Below are positions 35,679 through 44,825 of a stretch of DNA of 64,000 nucleotides, one piece after another. This stretch comes from an uncultured Desulfobacteraceae bacterium (GTDB lineage Bacteria > Desulfobacterota > Desulfobacteria > Desulfobacterales > UBA5852), in assembly GCA_913060875.1 (NCBI GenBank), contig CAJXSL010000007.1, forward strand, positions 1 to 64,000, written 5' to 3'. The notes below the pieces were generated by a model, which did no database searches, was not told the DNA's origin, and worked only from the letters and a program-made list of their open reading frames with translations. Every line of letters begins with the position of its first letter. Positions within the stretch are counted from its first letter, which is position 1. The translations under genes were made by a program, and so were the position numbers.

Positions 35679-36524
35679 ATGAAATTTAGGCAGCAAAAGC
35701 AATTCTTAAGGCCTTTGGCGCTTATTGGATTAACGCTTTTATTAGCCCTGGGATTTGCAGCTCAATCCCAGGCGGTCCAGGTCACCATCGCGGATGCGAC
35801 CGGCTACGGATACAACACGGCCGCTTACATGGATAATGGACGCTACGTCGGATGCGGTCCGACCTCAGGCGTCATGATTCTGGATACCTATGACAATCGC
35901 CTGGCCACACCAGGCGACCTCGTGCCCGACCCGCTGGGCACGGCCTGGGATCTCCACTACAATTACATGAATACCGGAGCGGACGGATTCGGGCCAACTG
36001 CCGACATGCACTTCGGCCTGGAGGACTACACCGCCGACATGGGCCACTATTTGGATGCCGTCGTGCACGTGGAACCGACCACGTACGATCCCAATGATTG
36101 GACAGCATATAGCATCGGCGATGACCTTGCCACGGATGCCACCTTCTGGAACACCACCACTTGGGACATCCTTGACCTGGCTTTTCTCAATTTCATCAAG
36201 CCTGAGATCGATGCCGGCGACCCCGTGATGCTGACGGTCGATTCGGACGGGAATGGTGGCACGGATCACTGGATGGTCGGCGTGGGCTACGATCTTGAAG
36301 CCATGATGTGGGCGGGCTACAACACCTATGATTCGACCCTGCACTGGTACGACGTCGAGTCGGCATTCATTGCCGGCAACACCATGGGTGTGGGTTTTGT
36401 GCGGACGTTTGATTTTGTGGCCGGTGAAGGCCCGATCACGACTCCCGAGCCGTCGACAATGATGCTGTTAGGCCTCGGCCTGCTCGGTCTTGCCGGGATG
36501 CGTAGGAAAATACTGCGCAGATAA
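35679..36524 (+). CDS. Secreted C39-like peptidase-fold protein with PEP-CTERM sorting signal
   Basis: 281 residues. A signal peptide (LALIGLTLLLALGFAAQSQA) ends near residue 32. Cys59 in GCGPTSGVMIL and His197 in DHWMVGVGYD are placed like the catalytic pair of C39/papain-fold peptidases. The C-terminus is a textbook PEP-CTERM signal: PEPS, a hydrophobic helix (MMLLGLGLLGLAGM) and RRK. Such proteins are cut by an exosortase and released or bound to the exopolysaccharide. The ATG has AAAGGAGG upstream. It is a single gene followed by a terminator; no exosortase is in the window. Confidence 0.85.
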   Translation: MKFRQQKQFLRPLALIGLTLLLALGFAAQSQAVQVTIADATGYGYNTAAYMDNGRYVGCGPTSGVMILDTYDNRLATPGDLVPDPLGTAWDLHYNYMNTGADGFGPTADMHFGLEDYTADMGHYLDAVVHVEPTTYDPNDWTAYSIGDDLATDATFWNTTTWDILDLAFLNFIKPEIDAGDPVMLTVDSDGNGGTDHWMVGVGYDLEAMMWAGYNTYDSTLHWYDVESAFIAGNTMGVGFVRTFDFVAGEGPITTPEPSTMMLLGLGLLGLAGMRRKILRR

Positions 36525-36550
36525 CCTCAGGCAAAGCATATCGTAGGGTT

Positions 36551-36576
36551 AAAGGCGGTCGCTGACCGCCTTTTTT
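36551..36576 (+). terminator. Rho-independent terminator after the PEP-CTERM gene
   Basis: AAGGCGGTC-GCT-GACCGCCTT stem-loop followed by TTTT, 27 bases after the stop codon. Confidence 0.92.
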
Positions 36577-36801
36577 CATGACTTCCGGCCAACGGTTCGC
36601 CCCCCCCGGCCCACTGCACCTGGCACCCTCCACGACCCTGCCGGTAATACGTTGCCCTGGTGTGTCTGCTATGGCCGGAAGGCTCCGGTGGACGGGCCGG
36701 TCAAAGAGGCCTGCCCTGGATGCGAAGGTTCAGTGCCGGAACGAAACGTCCACCTCTCCCCCCGATCTTACCGCACCTGCAAATGGCGCGGCCGCCGACC
36801 C

Positions 36802-37491
36802 TCATTCGATGGCAAAAATAACCGTAACCTGCCTTTCGATTGTCAGGTCGCCGATCTCGATGGGCGTCCCTTTGAGACCCGGGGCCATTTCCGCACGCAC
36901 GGGCCCGGGTGGGGATGGCGAACCATAGCGGATTTTAAGTACACGGGCGATTGTGACACCGGCGGCCCGGGCCAGATCTTCAGCGATACGGCGTGCATCT
37001 TCAGTGGCCTGTACGGCAGCCTTGCGGGCAAGGGTATCCATTTGGGAGTGGCTGAAACCAAGCCGGCCAATACGCCCGCTGCCCGCTTCTGCAGCCGCGT
37101 CGATAAACAGGCCCAGCTTATCCACCGCGGTCGTCTCCAGCCGAATGGTGTTGCTGACCCGGTAACTGGCAGGACTGTTTCGATTTTTTTGGTTGTAGAC
37201 CGGGTAGAGATGAAACTGCGTGGTGGCGATACGATCGACGGGATCCTTTTGCTGTTTGAGCGCCATCATCAGTTTCTCGGCCTGGGAAGCATTCTGTCGG
37301 ATGGCATCTTTGGCGTTGGCGGCACGCGTTTCGATCGTAAAGGTCAACACTGCCCGGTCCGGGCGTTCTATAACGGTTCCCCGTCCGGCAACTTCGATGG
37401 TGGCCGGGGCCATCGCCTCCGCCGCTGCTTGGTTAAGGGGCGACAAAAGAACCAGCACCATGAACGACAGGTTCAAAAGAAAAAAAGGCAT
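36802..37491 (-). CDS. SIMPL-domain (DUF541) exported protein
   Basis: 229 residues. A signal peptide (FFLLNLSFMVLVLLSPL, cut near AAAEA) leads into a SIMPL/DUF541 domain: TIEVAGRGTVIERPDRAVLTFTIETRA at the front and ARRIAEDLARAAGVTIARVLKI towards the end. Family members are periplasmic or envelope proteins linked with oxidative stress (YggE) or unknown roles. Start at 37491 because it follows GGAGGG and begins the signal peptide; an upstream ATG at 37530 would add 13 charged residues. Monocistronic. Confidence 0.88.
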   Translation of the reverse strand: MPFFLLNLSFMVLVLLSPLNQAAAEAMAPATIEVAGRGTVIERPDRAVLTFTIETRAANAKDAIRQNASQAEKLMMALKQQKDPVDRIATTQFHLYPVYNQKNRNSPASYRVSNTIRLETTAVDKLGLFIDAAAEAGSGRIGRLGFSHSQMDTLARKAAVQATEDARRIAEDLARAAGVTIARVLKIRYGSPSPPGPVRAEMAPGLKGTPIEIGDLTIERQVTVIFAIE

Positions 37492-37714
37492 GGTTGTTTC
37501 CCTCCAAGGTTGGAAAAGCATTCGGGACATTCGTCCATAAATACCCTTCGGTGACCGGATACACCTACTTGTGAGATCATTCCAACGTCTTTAATCCTTT
37601 CTGTATCCGTATTGCTCAACCAGTGGTGTTCGTCAATTCATATATCGAGTTATCCTAACCGGTATATTTTGGAATCTAAAATGGATATAGCTTCGCGCGC
37701 CGATAAAGGAAAAC

Positions 37715-40570
37715 TCATCCGGAAGGCTTGCCGGGCAGCGCGATGTCCATCTGGCGCAGGGAGGTAAATTCACCGGCAAGATCCGGTTCACCGAGCCTGG
37801 CGAGGATCGTTTGCCGGACACGGTCGCGCAGTTCGATGGCGCCCTGCCAGCCGGGCTCGCCCGGCCGGCAGACGCGGCCGATATCCACCCGCACCCGGCC
37901 TCTTCGCGGGAACCACGAGCCGCCGCGCAAAATGTTGCGGGTCCCCTGGATGGTGACCGGAACCACCGGCAGTTGCTCCTCGCTGGCCAACACGAAGGCC
38001 CCCATCTGAAACGGCAGCAAACCGGGCATGCGCTGCAGGGTTCCTTCGGCGAAGAAAAGCGGCCGGGCGCCCCTGCGGGTGCCGGCGCTGATTTTGCGGG
38101 CATCCGCCACCCCCTGCTCGGCATCAAACCGGTGCACCGGGAAGATCTCGATTTTCCTCAGCGCCGGGTACAATAGCGGGTTCCGCACCAGTTCCGCCTT
38201 GGCCACGAAATTACACGGCTCCGGCAGCACCGCCGTCAGCAGGATCGAATCGATATAGCTCATGTGGTTGGCCACCAGGATATAGGGTTCATGGGCCGGA
38301 AGATTCTCCGCGCCATGGGTCCTCACCCGAATGCCGGAAAGCCAACAGATCGTGCGCACGGCGGCCGCAACCAACCGCCAGCAACGCTCCCCGGCCGGCG
38401 ACACCATCACGGCGCACCAGACCGGGATGATGAAAAGGGCCACCACCAGCCAGACATATCCGGCGTAGAGCAGCGCGGCAACATTTCGTATGGTTCGACG
38501 CAGCGTGGGGCGAACGCCGGCCACGCCCATTTTGACCAGCTGCAGCCAGACAGCCGCCCTTTTGGCGCCTAGATGCCCGCTCTCATAGAGCTGCCGGCAG
38601 GCCGAACGGCGGATTTTGCCGCTGGAAGTCTTCAACACCGTTCCGGGCGCGCCGATGACGATGTCGTCCGGGGCCAGGCCGAGCAGATCGACCGTTACCG
38701 CCTTGATTTCTTTTTGCAGCCTGGCCAGGTCCTTATCCCCGGTCATCCGCGATTCCGTGAGCACCACCAGCCGCTCGGAAGGTCCATCCCGCTGGTGGGC
38801 GGCAAAGGCCGCCGTGCACCCTTTGCGAATGCCTTCGATATTTCCCACCACCTCCTCCAACTCGTGGGGATAAATGTTGCGGCCGCCCCGGATGATGACA
38901 TCCTTCTTACGCCCGGTGAGATAGACCTCGCCCGCTGCAATGTAGGCCAAATCCCCGGTGTTCAGCCATTTTCCGTCAAACAGCTTCCGGGTTTGCTCCG
39001 GGTTGCGATAATATCCGCTGGAGGAGGACGGCCCCGTAAACTGCAGCTGTCCCTCCTCGCGTTCGGGCAACTCCCGGCCGCGCGAATCGACGATGCGGAT
39101 CTGGTGGCCCGGCAGTGGCTTGCCGCATCCCACAAATTCAAGAGCTTCCGGGCCCTCCGCCCCTGCGGCGTCAGCCTTGCCGGTGGCGGTAAAGGTGTCC
39201 CGCCGGATGCGGTCGATGCGGATACCGCGGCCAAGCTCCGGAAAGCCCAGCCCGAGAGTGGTCTCTGCCAGCCCGTAGACCGGTGTCAGGGCCTTCGCGT
39301 CAAAGCCGTAGGGCTGAAAGCGGCGGATAAAACGCCGCAACGTGTCGGGAACCACCGTTTCGGCGCCGTTCAGGGCCAATCGCCAGGTATGCAGGTCCAG
39401 CCCTTCCAGATCGCTGTCACGCAGGCGGGTGGCACAGATTTCGTAACCGAAATTGGGGGAGGCCGAGATGGTGCCGGCATACTGATGGATCGCCTGCAGC
39501 CATCGTTGCGGCCGCGCCAGGAAGGACAGCGGCGACATGACCACCAGACGGCAGCCGTGGCAGAGGCTTCCGAACCAGGCGCCGATCAGGCCCATATCGT
39601 GATACAGCGGCAGCCAGCTGACAAAGACATCGGCCGGCGTCACCCGGCAAACCCGCCCCATGATGTCGATATTGGTCAACAGATTGCCGTGGGAGAGAAT
39701 GACCCCCTTGGGATCCCCGGTGCTTCCCGATGTGTACTGCAAAAAGGCCGTGTCATTCAGGGTCTGCCGGGGCGCGATGGGCTCCGGCCGCTCGGCATAG
39801 AGATCGTCCACCGTGACGATTTTGCGCAGCTCGGGCACCTGGCTTTTGAGCAGCCGGCCGACGGCCTTGACCGCGGGCACGGTGACCAGGATGGCGGCCT
39901 CGGCATTGGCCATGATCTTGCGGTGCCTGCGAATGTGCTCCTCGATCTGGGAGGGACGGGCCGGGGGATAAAGCGGCAGCGGGATCGCGCCGCAGTATAG
40001 AATGCCCATAAAACAGAAAAAATAATCCGCGCCGGTGGGCAGCATGATGGCCACTGTCTGCCCCGGCTCGAGTTGCATCGCGCGCAGGCGTGCGGCCGCC
40101 TTCAAGCTTTCCACATGCAGCCTGCCGTAGCTGATGCGCTGGGGTCCCTCTTCCGCCAGAAGGGTTATATGCACTTTCCCGGGATGAAGATCGACCTGAC
40201 GTTCCAGCACTTCCAGCAGACTGCGGACGCCGGACAGCCGGACACCGCGCCTCCCGGATGTATCCCGTTCGACCGGCATCTTGTCTTTAAACAGGATCGT
40301 CTCCGCCGGGGTCGGCAAACGGCGGCCGAGGTGGCGCAGCAGATCCCGCGGCGTTTCGGCGGTGGCCATCACCTTTTCCGGGAAATGGCCGCCGAACGCT
40401 TCCTCCAGACGGGACAGGAGCTCCATCCGCGCCAGGCTGTCCAGGCCGAGGTCACGATCCAGGGCACTGTCCAGCGTGATATCCTGATGCCTGACGGCAC
40501 GGGGGTGTAATTCAGCCATCAGGCTGACGATCATCTCCAGCAGCATGTCACCAGAGTTGTCAGCAGGCAT
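37715..40570 (-). CDS. Fusion: acyl carrier domain - AMP-dependent acyl ligase - PlsC-type acyltransferase
   Basis: 951 residues. An acyl carrier domain at 1-80 has the phosphopantetheine Ser45 in DLGLDSLARM. A fatty acyl-AMP ligase domain follows at about 110-640 with the ATP motif QYTSGSTGDPKG, the YGLAETTLG region and the GDLAY and GRKKDVIIRGGRNIYPHE adenylate motifs. Two hydrophobic segments (LLYAGYVWLVVALFIIPVWC) lead to a PlsC-type domain at about 740-940 with NHMSYIDSILL (HX4D) and FAEGTLQR. It probably activates a fatty acid, holds it on its own carrier and passes it to a lipid acceptor at the inner membrane. The ATG at 40570 with GGGGTGG is preferred to a TTG 30 bases upstream. Its 3' end is duplicated at 34.8 kb. 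Confidence 0.92.
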   Translation of the reverse strand: MPADNSGDMLLEMIVSLMAELHPRAVRHQDITLDSALDRDLGLDSLARMELLSRLEEAFGGHFPEKVMATAETPRDLLRHLGRRLPTPAETILFKDKMPVERDTSGRRGVRLSGVRSLLEVLERQVDLHPGKVHITLLAEEGPQRISYGRLHVESLKAAARLRAMQLEPGQTVAIMLPTGADYFFCFMGILYCGAIPLPLYPPARPSQIEEHIRRHRKIMANAEAAILVTVPAVKAVGRLLKSQVPELRKIVTVDDLYAERPEPIAPRQTLNDTAFLQYTSGSTGDPKGVILSHGNLLTNIDIMGRVCRVTPADVFVSWLPLYHDMGLIGAWFGSLCHGCRLVVMSPLSFLARPQRWLQAIHQYAGTISASPNFGYEICATRLRDSDLEGLDLHTWRLALNGAETVVPDTLRRFIRRFQPYGFDAKALTPVYGLAETTLGLGFPELGRGIRIDRIRRDTFTATGKADAAGAEGPEALEFVGCGKPLPGHQIRIVDSRGRELPEREEGQLQFTGPSSSSGYYRNPEQTRKLFDGKWLNTGDLAYIAAGEVYLTGRKKDVIIRGGRNIYPHELEEVVGNIEGIRKGCTAAFAAHQRDGPSERLVVLTESRMTGDKDLARLQKEIKAVTVDLLGLAPDDIVIGAPGTVLKTSSGKIRRSACRQLYESGHLGAKRAAVWLQLVKMGVAGVRPTLRRTIRNVAALLYAGYVWLVVALFIIPVWCAVMVSPAGERCWRLVAAAVRTICWLSGIRVRTHGAENLPAHEPYILVANHMSYIDSILLTAVLPEPCNFVAKAELVRNPLLYPALRKIEIFPVHRFDAEQGVADARKISAGTRRGARPLFFAEGTLQRMPGLLPFQMGAFVLASEEQLPVVPVTIQGTRNILRGGSWFPRRGRVRVDIGRVCRPGEPGWQGAIELRDRVRQTILARLGEPDLAGEFTSLRQMDIALPGKPSG

Positions 40571-40596
40571 AGCCACCCCTTTGCATTTATCCGGGG

Positions 40597-40716
40597 TCAA
40601 ACCAAAGGTGACGGAAGACCTTCACACGCTTCCAGAATGGTGCCAAGCATCTTGTGGCGCTCATCTCTTTCGGCACGTTTATAAACCTTGAGGAAATCGG
40701 AGGTAAGGTAACCCAT
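40597..40716 (-). CDS. Possible 39-residue peptide upstream of the acyl-ligase fusion
   Basis: Starts MGYLTSDFLKVYKRAERDER and ends CEGLPSPLV; GGGAGATG precedes the ATG. It ends 26 bases before the large fusion gene and on the same strand, so it could be a leader peptide or a small cotranscribed protein. No match is known to me; it may be a chance frame. Confidence 0.35.
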   Translation of the reverse strand: MGYLTSDFLKVYKRAERDERHKMLGTILEACEGLPSPLV

Positions 40717-40807
40717 GGCACATCTCCCGTTTTCGTAGGTAAAAGTAAGCACGATTCACCGCCTTGGCTCGAAAATGCCCCGCCCAAAACATCGAGGGCA
40801 CAAAAAA

Positions 40808-41221
40808 ATGGCAATGGGTAATTATTATGAACTCCTCAACAACGTGCGTTTGACCGGCGACTGGGAGGCCTGGATCGATTTCTTCGCCGAGGCGGTCATC
40901 GTTACCGCCACCCAGGCGGTCGAGACGGCACAGCAACGCCTTGATCTGTCGCGCCAGGATCGCGACAAAATCAGCGGCTTGGGCCGGGCGGCGACATCCA
41001 GCCTGCAAGTCCACCGGGCGCTGATGGCGCATCCCATCGCGACCTCGGGTTCACTGGTTGGGAAAACCGGTATGACCCCGGCGACCGTTAACAAGGCGCT
41101 TGGCCATCTGGAGCAGCTCGGCATCGTCAGGGAGCTGACGGCCCAAAAGCGCAACCGTCTGTTCAGCTAGGCGGGCTATATCAAAATCATGCGGCGCGGC
41201 GCGGAGCTGCCGGACAGATAG
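40808..41221 (+). pseudogene. Fic-family protein, C-terminal remnant with in-frame stop
   Basis: The frame contains NYYELLNNVRLTGDWEAWI, QAVETAQQRLDLS and the winged-helix end LGIVRELTAQKRNRLFS, which is the C-terminal part of Fic proteins (AMP-transferases). The catalytic HPFxxGNGR domain is gone, and a TAG at 41168-41170 interrupts the last motif: the frame goes on as AGYIKIMRRGAELPDR to a second TAG at 41219. So it is a 5'-truncated, nonsense-mutated gene. Confidence 0.8.
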
Positions 41222-41222
41222 G

Positions 41223-44200
41223 TCAATTCGATACCGGTTTCAGTAGAATCCCCAGGCGCTGCCGGCCGTCGATTTTCATGGTCAGCGGGGCCGGTGCGAC
41301 GGCATGGACGATATGGGTATCCCGCTGGACGGCATCCAGAGACCGGATCCAGTCCCAATCCAGGCGGTCGGCGTCGGACACGCCGACATGCAGGTAAGGG
41401 ATACCCAGGGTCGTAATATTATGAAAAAAGTGGGACCCTTGGGAGGGTTCGGCATTGATCGACGGGTGGGTGGCCTCGATGATGGTCCCCACGCCGCAGA
41501 TGTCTCCCCAGGCCACCGGAATCCCCAGCCAGCGGTCGGCCGATCCCCAACGCCCGGGACCGATCAGGATGTATTTCTTCCCGGAGGCGGCCAGGCCGGC
41601 ATTGATGCGCGCAATCTCGCCGGCCACCGCAACCGTCTCGGCCGGGTCAAATTTTTCCGGAACCACATAGACGATATCACACATCGTGCGGTTTACCGTA
41701 TTGCCCAGGGCCTGGTGGGAAACGCAAAAAGCGCGGTCGCGTTCATCATCCGCGATTTCCACCGCCAGCATATCCTCACGGGCGCTCATGGGCCGTATCT
41801 GCAAAACCGCCAGCCGGGCCGTCGGGTGCGGGCCGGGTCCGAAATCCACGGCGAATTCCATCTCCACCGGACATCCGAGTCTCTCCTGTCCCAAGGCCAG
41901 CAGGGTCGTCAGGATCTCCGCCAGCGGAAAGATTTTGTGCTTCAGGAGGGCGGCAAAGGTCACCACAGGATACCCCGCGCGGGCGGGCGCGTCCCTGAGG
42001 CGCCCTTCCTCGGGATCGTAACTGCTGGTCAGCAGTTGCACCGGGTATTCCCCCATACAATCGGCAACCTCCCGCCAGGCCAAGGTAACGGCATCGTCGA
42101 CGCCCAGGCGACAGGCTTCCTCGCCCATTTTGAGAGCGTAGAAATGCTGTTGGGCGTTTTTCAGGATAGCATCCACGGTGGCGCGCTCGGGCTGAACGTC
42201 CGGCATCCGCGGCGAAAAACGCAAATTCTGCTTGCCCTCCATGACGTAGCGGCCAAGCCCCAGGGCAATGTTGGCGATACCGTCCTGCGGCTGCATGCGC
42301 GCGAAGGGGTAGTAGTTCAAGGATTGGGCGATGCCTGCCAGCGATGGGTAAAAGTGATTCCCGTAACGGCTCCCGATGACTTTCTGGATCACGACCGCCA
42401 TTTTCTCGCTTTCGATGCGATTGCCGACACGTCTGGAAAAAGCCCGGGGCTGGCTGAAGTAGGTGGAGGCATAAACCATCTTGATGGCATCGAGAAGCTG
42501 CGCCAGCCGACAGCCCAAATCGGGGTGATCGTTGGCCAGCATGTAAGTTTTGTACAGCCCGGCATAGGCCTTGAAACGGGCATCTTCCAAAACACTCGAT
42601 GAACGCACCGCCAGGGGTTCGCGAACGTTTTCGAGGAAGGCCTCGAGCTGCGATTTCAGTTCGTCCGGAAAATCGCCTTGCCGGAAGCGCCGGGCGATGA
42701 CCTCGTCGGGCAGTTCCTCTGCGATGACAGACCCGAGCTGGTTCAGGCGCACAAAGTCATCGAAGTGATCGGTGGTGACCACCACCGTCTGGGGTACGAT
42801 AATGTCCACATCGCCGAAGGTCTCGCGCAGGGACCTCTCCCGGTGGAGCATCGCTGCCATGTAGGCCAGCCCGCGGGCCTTGCCGCCAAGGGAGCCCTTG
42901 CCGATCTTCAGGAACTCCGTATCCGGATCGAAACGGTCCCGATCGAAATTGACGATGACCCCCTTTTGGCGCCGCATCCGCTGATCCTTGATCATCCGGA
43001 TGAGATGGCGGCGATGCTGGGAGACGCTGTGGAAATCACTGTCGCGCACCGGTCTGACCCTGGCGGCCAGTTCGACTTCGGCCATGGAGAAAAACCAGCG
43101 CGAAAAATCGTTGCGGTTGCAGTGAAACACAAAAGTGTCATCCGGGATGACGCGCAGCTTCTGTTCCAGAGTGTAGATATCGGTGGCTTTGTCGATCGGC
43201 CGCCCGTCGGGGGACCGGAAGACAAAATCGCCGAACCCCAGATAGTCCATCAGGAAGGATCGGATCTGGTCGTGCAGACCGGCGGCATTCTTGTCGATGA
43301 ACACCGCCGGAATCGTCGCGGCCAGCTCGGCGTTGTGGGGCTCCGAACTGGCCAGCAGCAGGGGGATGTCGAAGCGGTCGTGCCGGATGTATTGCAGCAA
43401 CGCGATGCCCGCCCCGGCGTCAGGCCGCCCCGCGCGTGGGAACCGAACATCTGAAATCACCCCGAGGACGTATGGTTTGAAGCGCTCGTAAAGGGCCAGG
43501 GCGTTCTCGAAGCAATCCGCCAGAAGAATTTTGGGGCGCGCCCGCATGCACAGCAGACGATGCTCTTCGTTCAGGCCGTCATCGATGACGAACTGGGTCT
43601 CCGTCACCAGTTCCTTGTAAAGAATCGGCAGGAGAGACGATCGATAGTAGGGCGAATCCTCCACAAACAGGATCACACGGATGCCGGCGCAGCGGGTATC
43701 GTTATCGGCGTTGAACCGATCCTCTACGCTTTTGATGATCGCCAGCAGGATATCGGCCTGGCCGGCCCAAAAAAAGGTATCGTCGATGGCCTCGGCCAGC
43801 CCCTCGGGCACGGGATCCGTATCCGGCAATGTCTCCTGGTGGGTCAGCAGCACCACCGGCATACCGGGGTCTTTTTGTTTGATGCGTCCCCCGATGCGGT
43901 AGGCATCCCGGCCCACCCGGTCGGTGATAATGATGACCAGGTCGAAATTTTTATGCCCGAGGTGTTCGAGGGCTTCCGCTGTTGACGAGGCCCACTCCAG
44001 ACGGGGGGGGCGGCTCAGGTACAACCCGCGATATTCATGGATGATATGCTCGGAAAGCCGGCACTCTTCCTCCATGATCCAGGCTTCGTAGGCGGTGGAG
44101 ACCAGGAGGACACGATGCACCTTTTTTTTCATCAACTCATGAAACAGCTTGAAGCGGGATTCGGTCTGCGGTGTTTCCATGAGTTCCTGCACGAATGAAT

Positions 44201-44273
44201 TTCCTCCTGCCAGTGACCTCATCATCGTTTCGGAGGCCATGATACGATTTCCGTCGAATTGGTTTCGGGACAT
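41223..44273 (-). CDS. Receiver-like / PEP-pyruvate-binding (PPDK_N) protein
   Basis: About 1016 residues from the first ATG. The first about 350 residues hold two response-regulator-like Rossmann segments (VHRVLLVSTAYEAWIMEEE... DLVIIITDR; IRVILFVEDSPYYRSSLLPIL... VLGVISDVRFPRAG). From about 465 a PEP/pyruvate-binding domain begins (GSLGGKARGLAYMAAML; EPLAVRSSSVLEDA; AVVIQKVIGSRYG). No phosphohistidine swivel or PEP TIM barrel follows, so it is not a normal PEP synthase. A GTG at 44192 with AGGAGG before it is an alternative start that removes 27 residues. Family role unknown; probably a signalling or metabolic sensor. Confidence 0.8.
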   Translation of the reverse strand: MSRNQFDGNRIMASETMMRSLAGGNSFVQELMETPQTESRFKLFHELMKKKVHRVLLVSTAYEAWIMEEECRLSEHIIHEYRGLYLSRPPRLEWASSTAEALEHLGHKNFDLVIIITDRVGRDAYRIGGRIKQKDPGMPVVLLTHQETLPDTDPVPEGLAEAIDDTFFWAGQADILLAIIKSVEDRFNADNDTRCAGIRVILFVEDSPYYRSSLLPILYKELVTETQFVIDDGLNEEHRLLCMRARPKILLADCFENALALYERFKPYVLGVISDVRFPRAGRPDAGAGIALLQYIRHDRFDIPLLLASSEPHNAELAATIPAVFIDKNAAGLHDQIRSFLMDYLGFGDFVFRSPDGRPIDKATDIYTLEQKLRVIPDDTFVFHCNRNDFSRWFFSMAEVELAARVRPVRDSDFHSVSQHRRHLIRMIKDQRMRRQKGVIVNFDRDRFDPDTEFLKIGKGSLGGKARGLAYMAAMLHRERSLRETFGDVDIIVPQTVVVTTDHFDDFVRLNQLGSVIAEELPDEVIARRFRQGDFPDELKSQLEAFLENVREPLAVRSSSVLEDARFKAYAGLYKTYMLANDHPDLGCRLAQLLDAIKMVYASTYFSQPRAFSRRVGNRIESEKMAVVIQKVIGSRYGNHFYPSLAGIAQSLNYYPFARMQPQDGIANIALGLGRYVMEGKQNLRFSPRMPDVQPERATVDAILKNAQQHFYALKMGEEACRLGVDDAVTLAWREVADCMGEYPVQLLTSSYDPEEGRLRDAPARAGYPVVTFAALLKHKIFPLAEILTTLLALGQERLGCPVEMEFAVDFGPGPHPTARLAVLQIRPMSAREDMLAVEIADDERDRAFCVSHQALGNTVNRTMCDIVYVVPEKFDPAETVAVAGEIARINAGLAASGKKYILIGPGRWGSADRWLGIPVAWGDICGVGTIIEATHPSINAEPSQGSHFFHNITTLGIPYLHVGVSDADRLDWDWIRSLDAVQRDTHIVHAVAPAPLTMKIDGRQRLGILLKPVSN

Positions 44274-44583
44274 GTATCATCAATAGTGGTCCGTCTCAAC
44301 ATTTTTAGTATGTAATAAGTCTTCTGGTCAGGTTAACAGTTCATTCCCCCGCCGTGATGACCAAAGACGTGTTCAGGTTGTTCAAAATCGTCGGCACGCT
44401 TTCGTAGAAGCCATCTCAAAATTAGAATTTTCGTTCGAGATACGGCGTGACCAAGAATTCCCGTAAAGCGGGACTTCCCATCTGATTGAACCTTCAACGG
44501 TGGGTGCAACCCGCATAGGCGCCCCGAAGGAAGTGCCCTTGGGGTACATACTCAAGTATGTCGAGGATCTGAAACGAGGGCAC
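44274..44583. other. Intergenic with a degraded repeat
   Basis: 44447-44515 (CGTGACCAAGAATTCCCG; GACTTCCCATCTGATTGAAC; CGGTGGGTGCAACC) resembles the inner part of MITE family 2 at 46700-46750. Nothing else recognised. Confidence 0.45.
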
Positions 44584-44614
44584 AAAAAAGGCAGAGCCTC
44601 AAAGAGGCTCTGCC
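44584..44614 (-). terminator. Rho-independent terminator of small-peptide locus B
   Basis: Minus-strand stem GGCAGAGCCT, loop CTTTG, stem AGGCTCTGCC and a T run, identical to the one at locus A. Confidence 0.9.
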
Positions 44615-44710
44615 GGTGGGGTCCATTTCAGGTTCTGCTATGTTCAGGCTGTTCAGCTCAGTTCGGTAGGGTCATAATTGTGGTGCCTTTGGGATTGAAG
44701 CTCTGCCGTT
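44615..44710 (-). ncRNA. Conserved 3' untranslated segment of small-peptide loci (copy B)
   Basis: About 95 bases between the peptide genes and the terminator, with long blocks identical to 21391-21486 (for example TCCATTTCAGGTTCTGCTATG and GATTGAAGCTCTGCC on the plus strand). Both copies contain stops in all frames, so the conservation is not explained by coding. It may be a structured RNA or stability element. Confidence 0.45.
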
Positions 44711-44714
44711 TGTC

Positions 44715-44807
44715 TCAGACCTTGCAGGTCGCGTATTTGTTGATGTTCGCTGCACAGCTGTTGATGTAGTATCCAAGGATCGCTATCGTCAGGATCGTTC
44801 CTATCAT
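44715..44807 (-). CDS. 30-residue hydrophobic Cys peptide
   Basis: Begins MIGTILTIAILGYYINSCAA and ends NKYATCKV. A strong GGGAGGTGA ribosome site precedes the ATG, 18 bases after the stop of peptide B, so both are on one transcript. The first about 15 residues could span or enter the membrane; two Cys residues follow. No counterpart is visible in locus A. Function unknown: a toxin-like membrane peptide, a secreted peptide or a small membrane regulator are all possible. Confidence 0.6.
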   Translation of the reverse strand: MIGTILTIAILGYYINSCAANINKYATCKV

Positions 44808-44825
44808 GGGTCACCTCCCAGGGGC

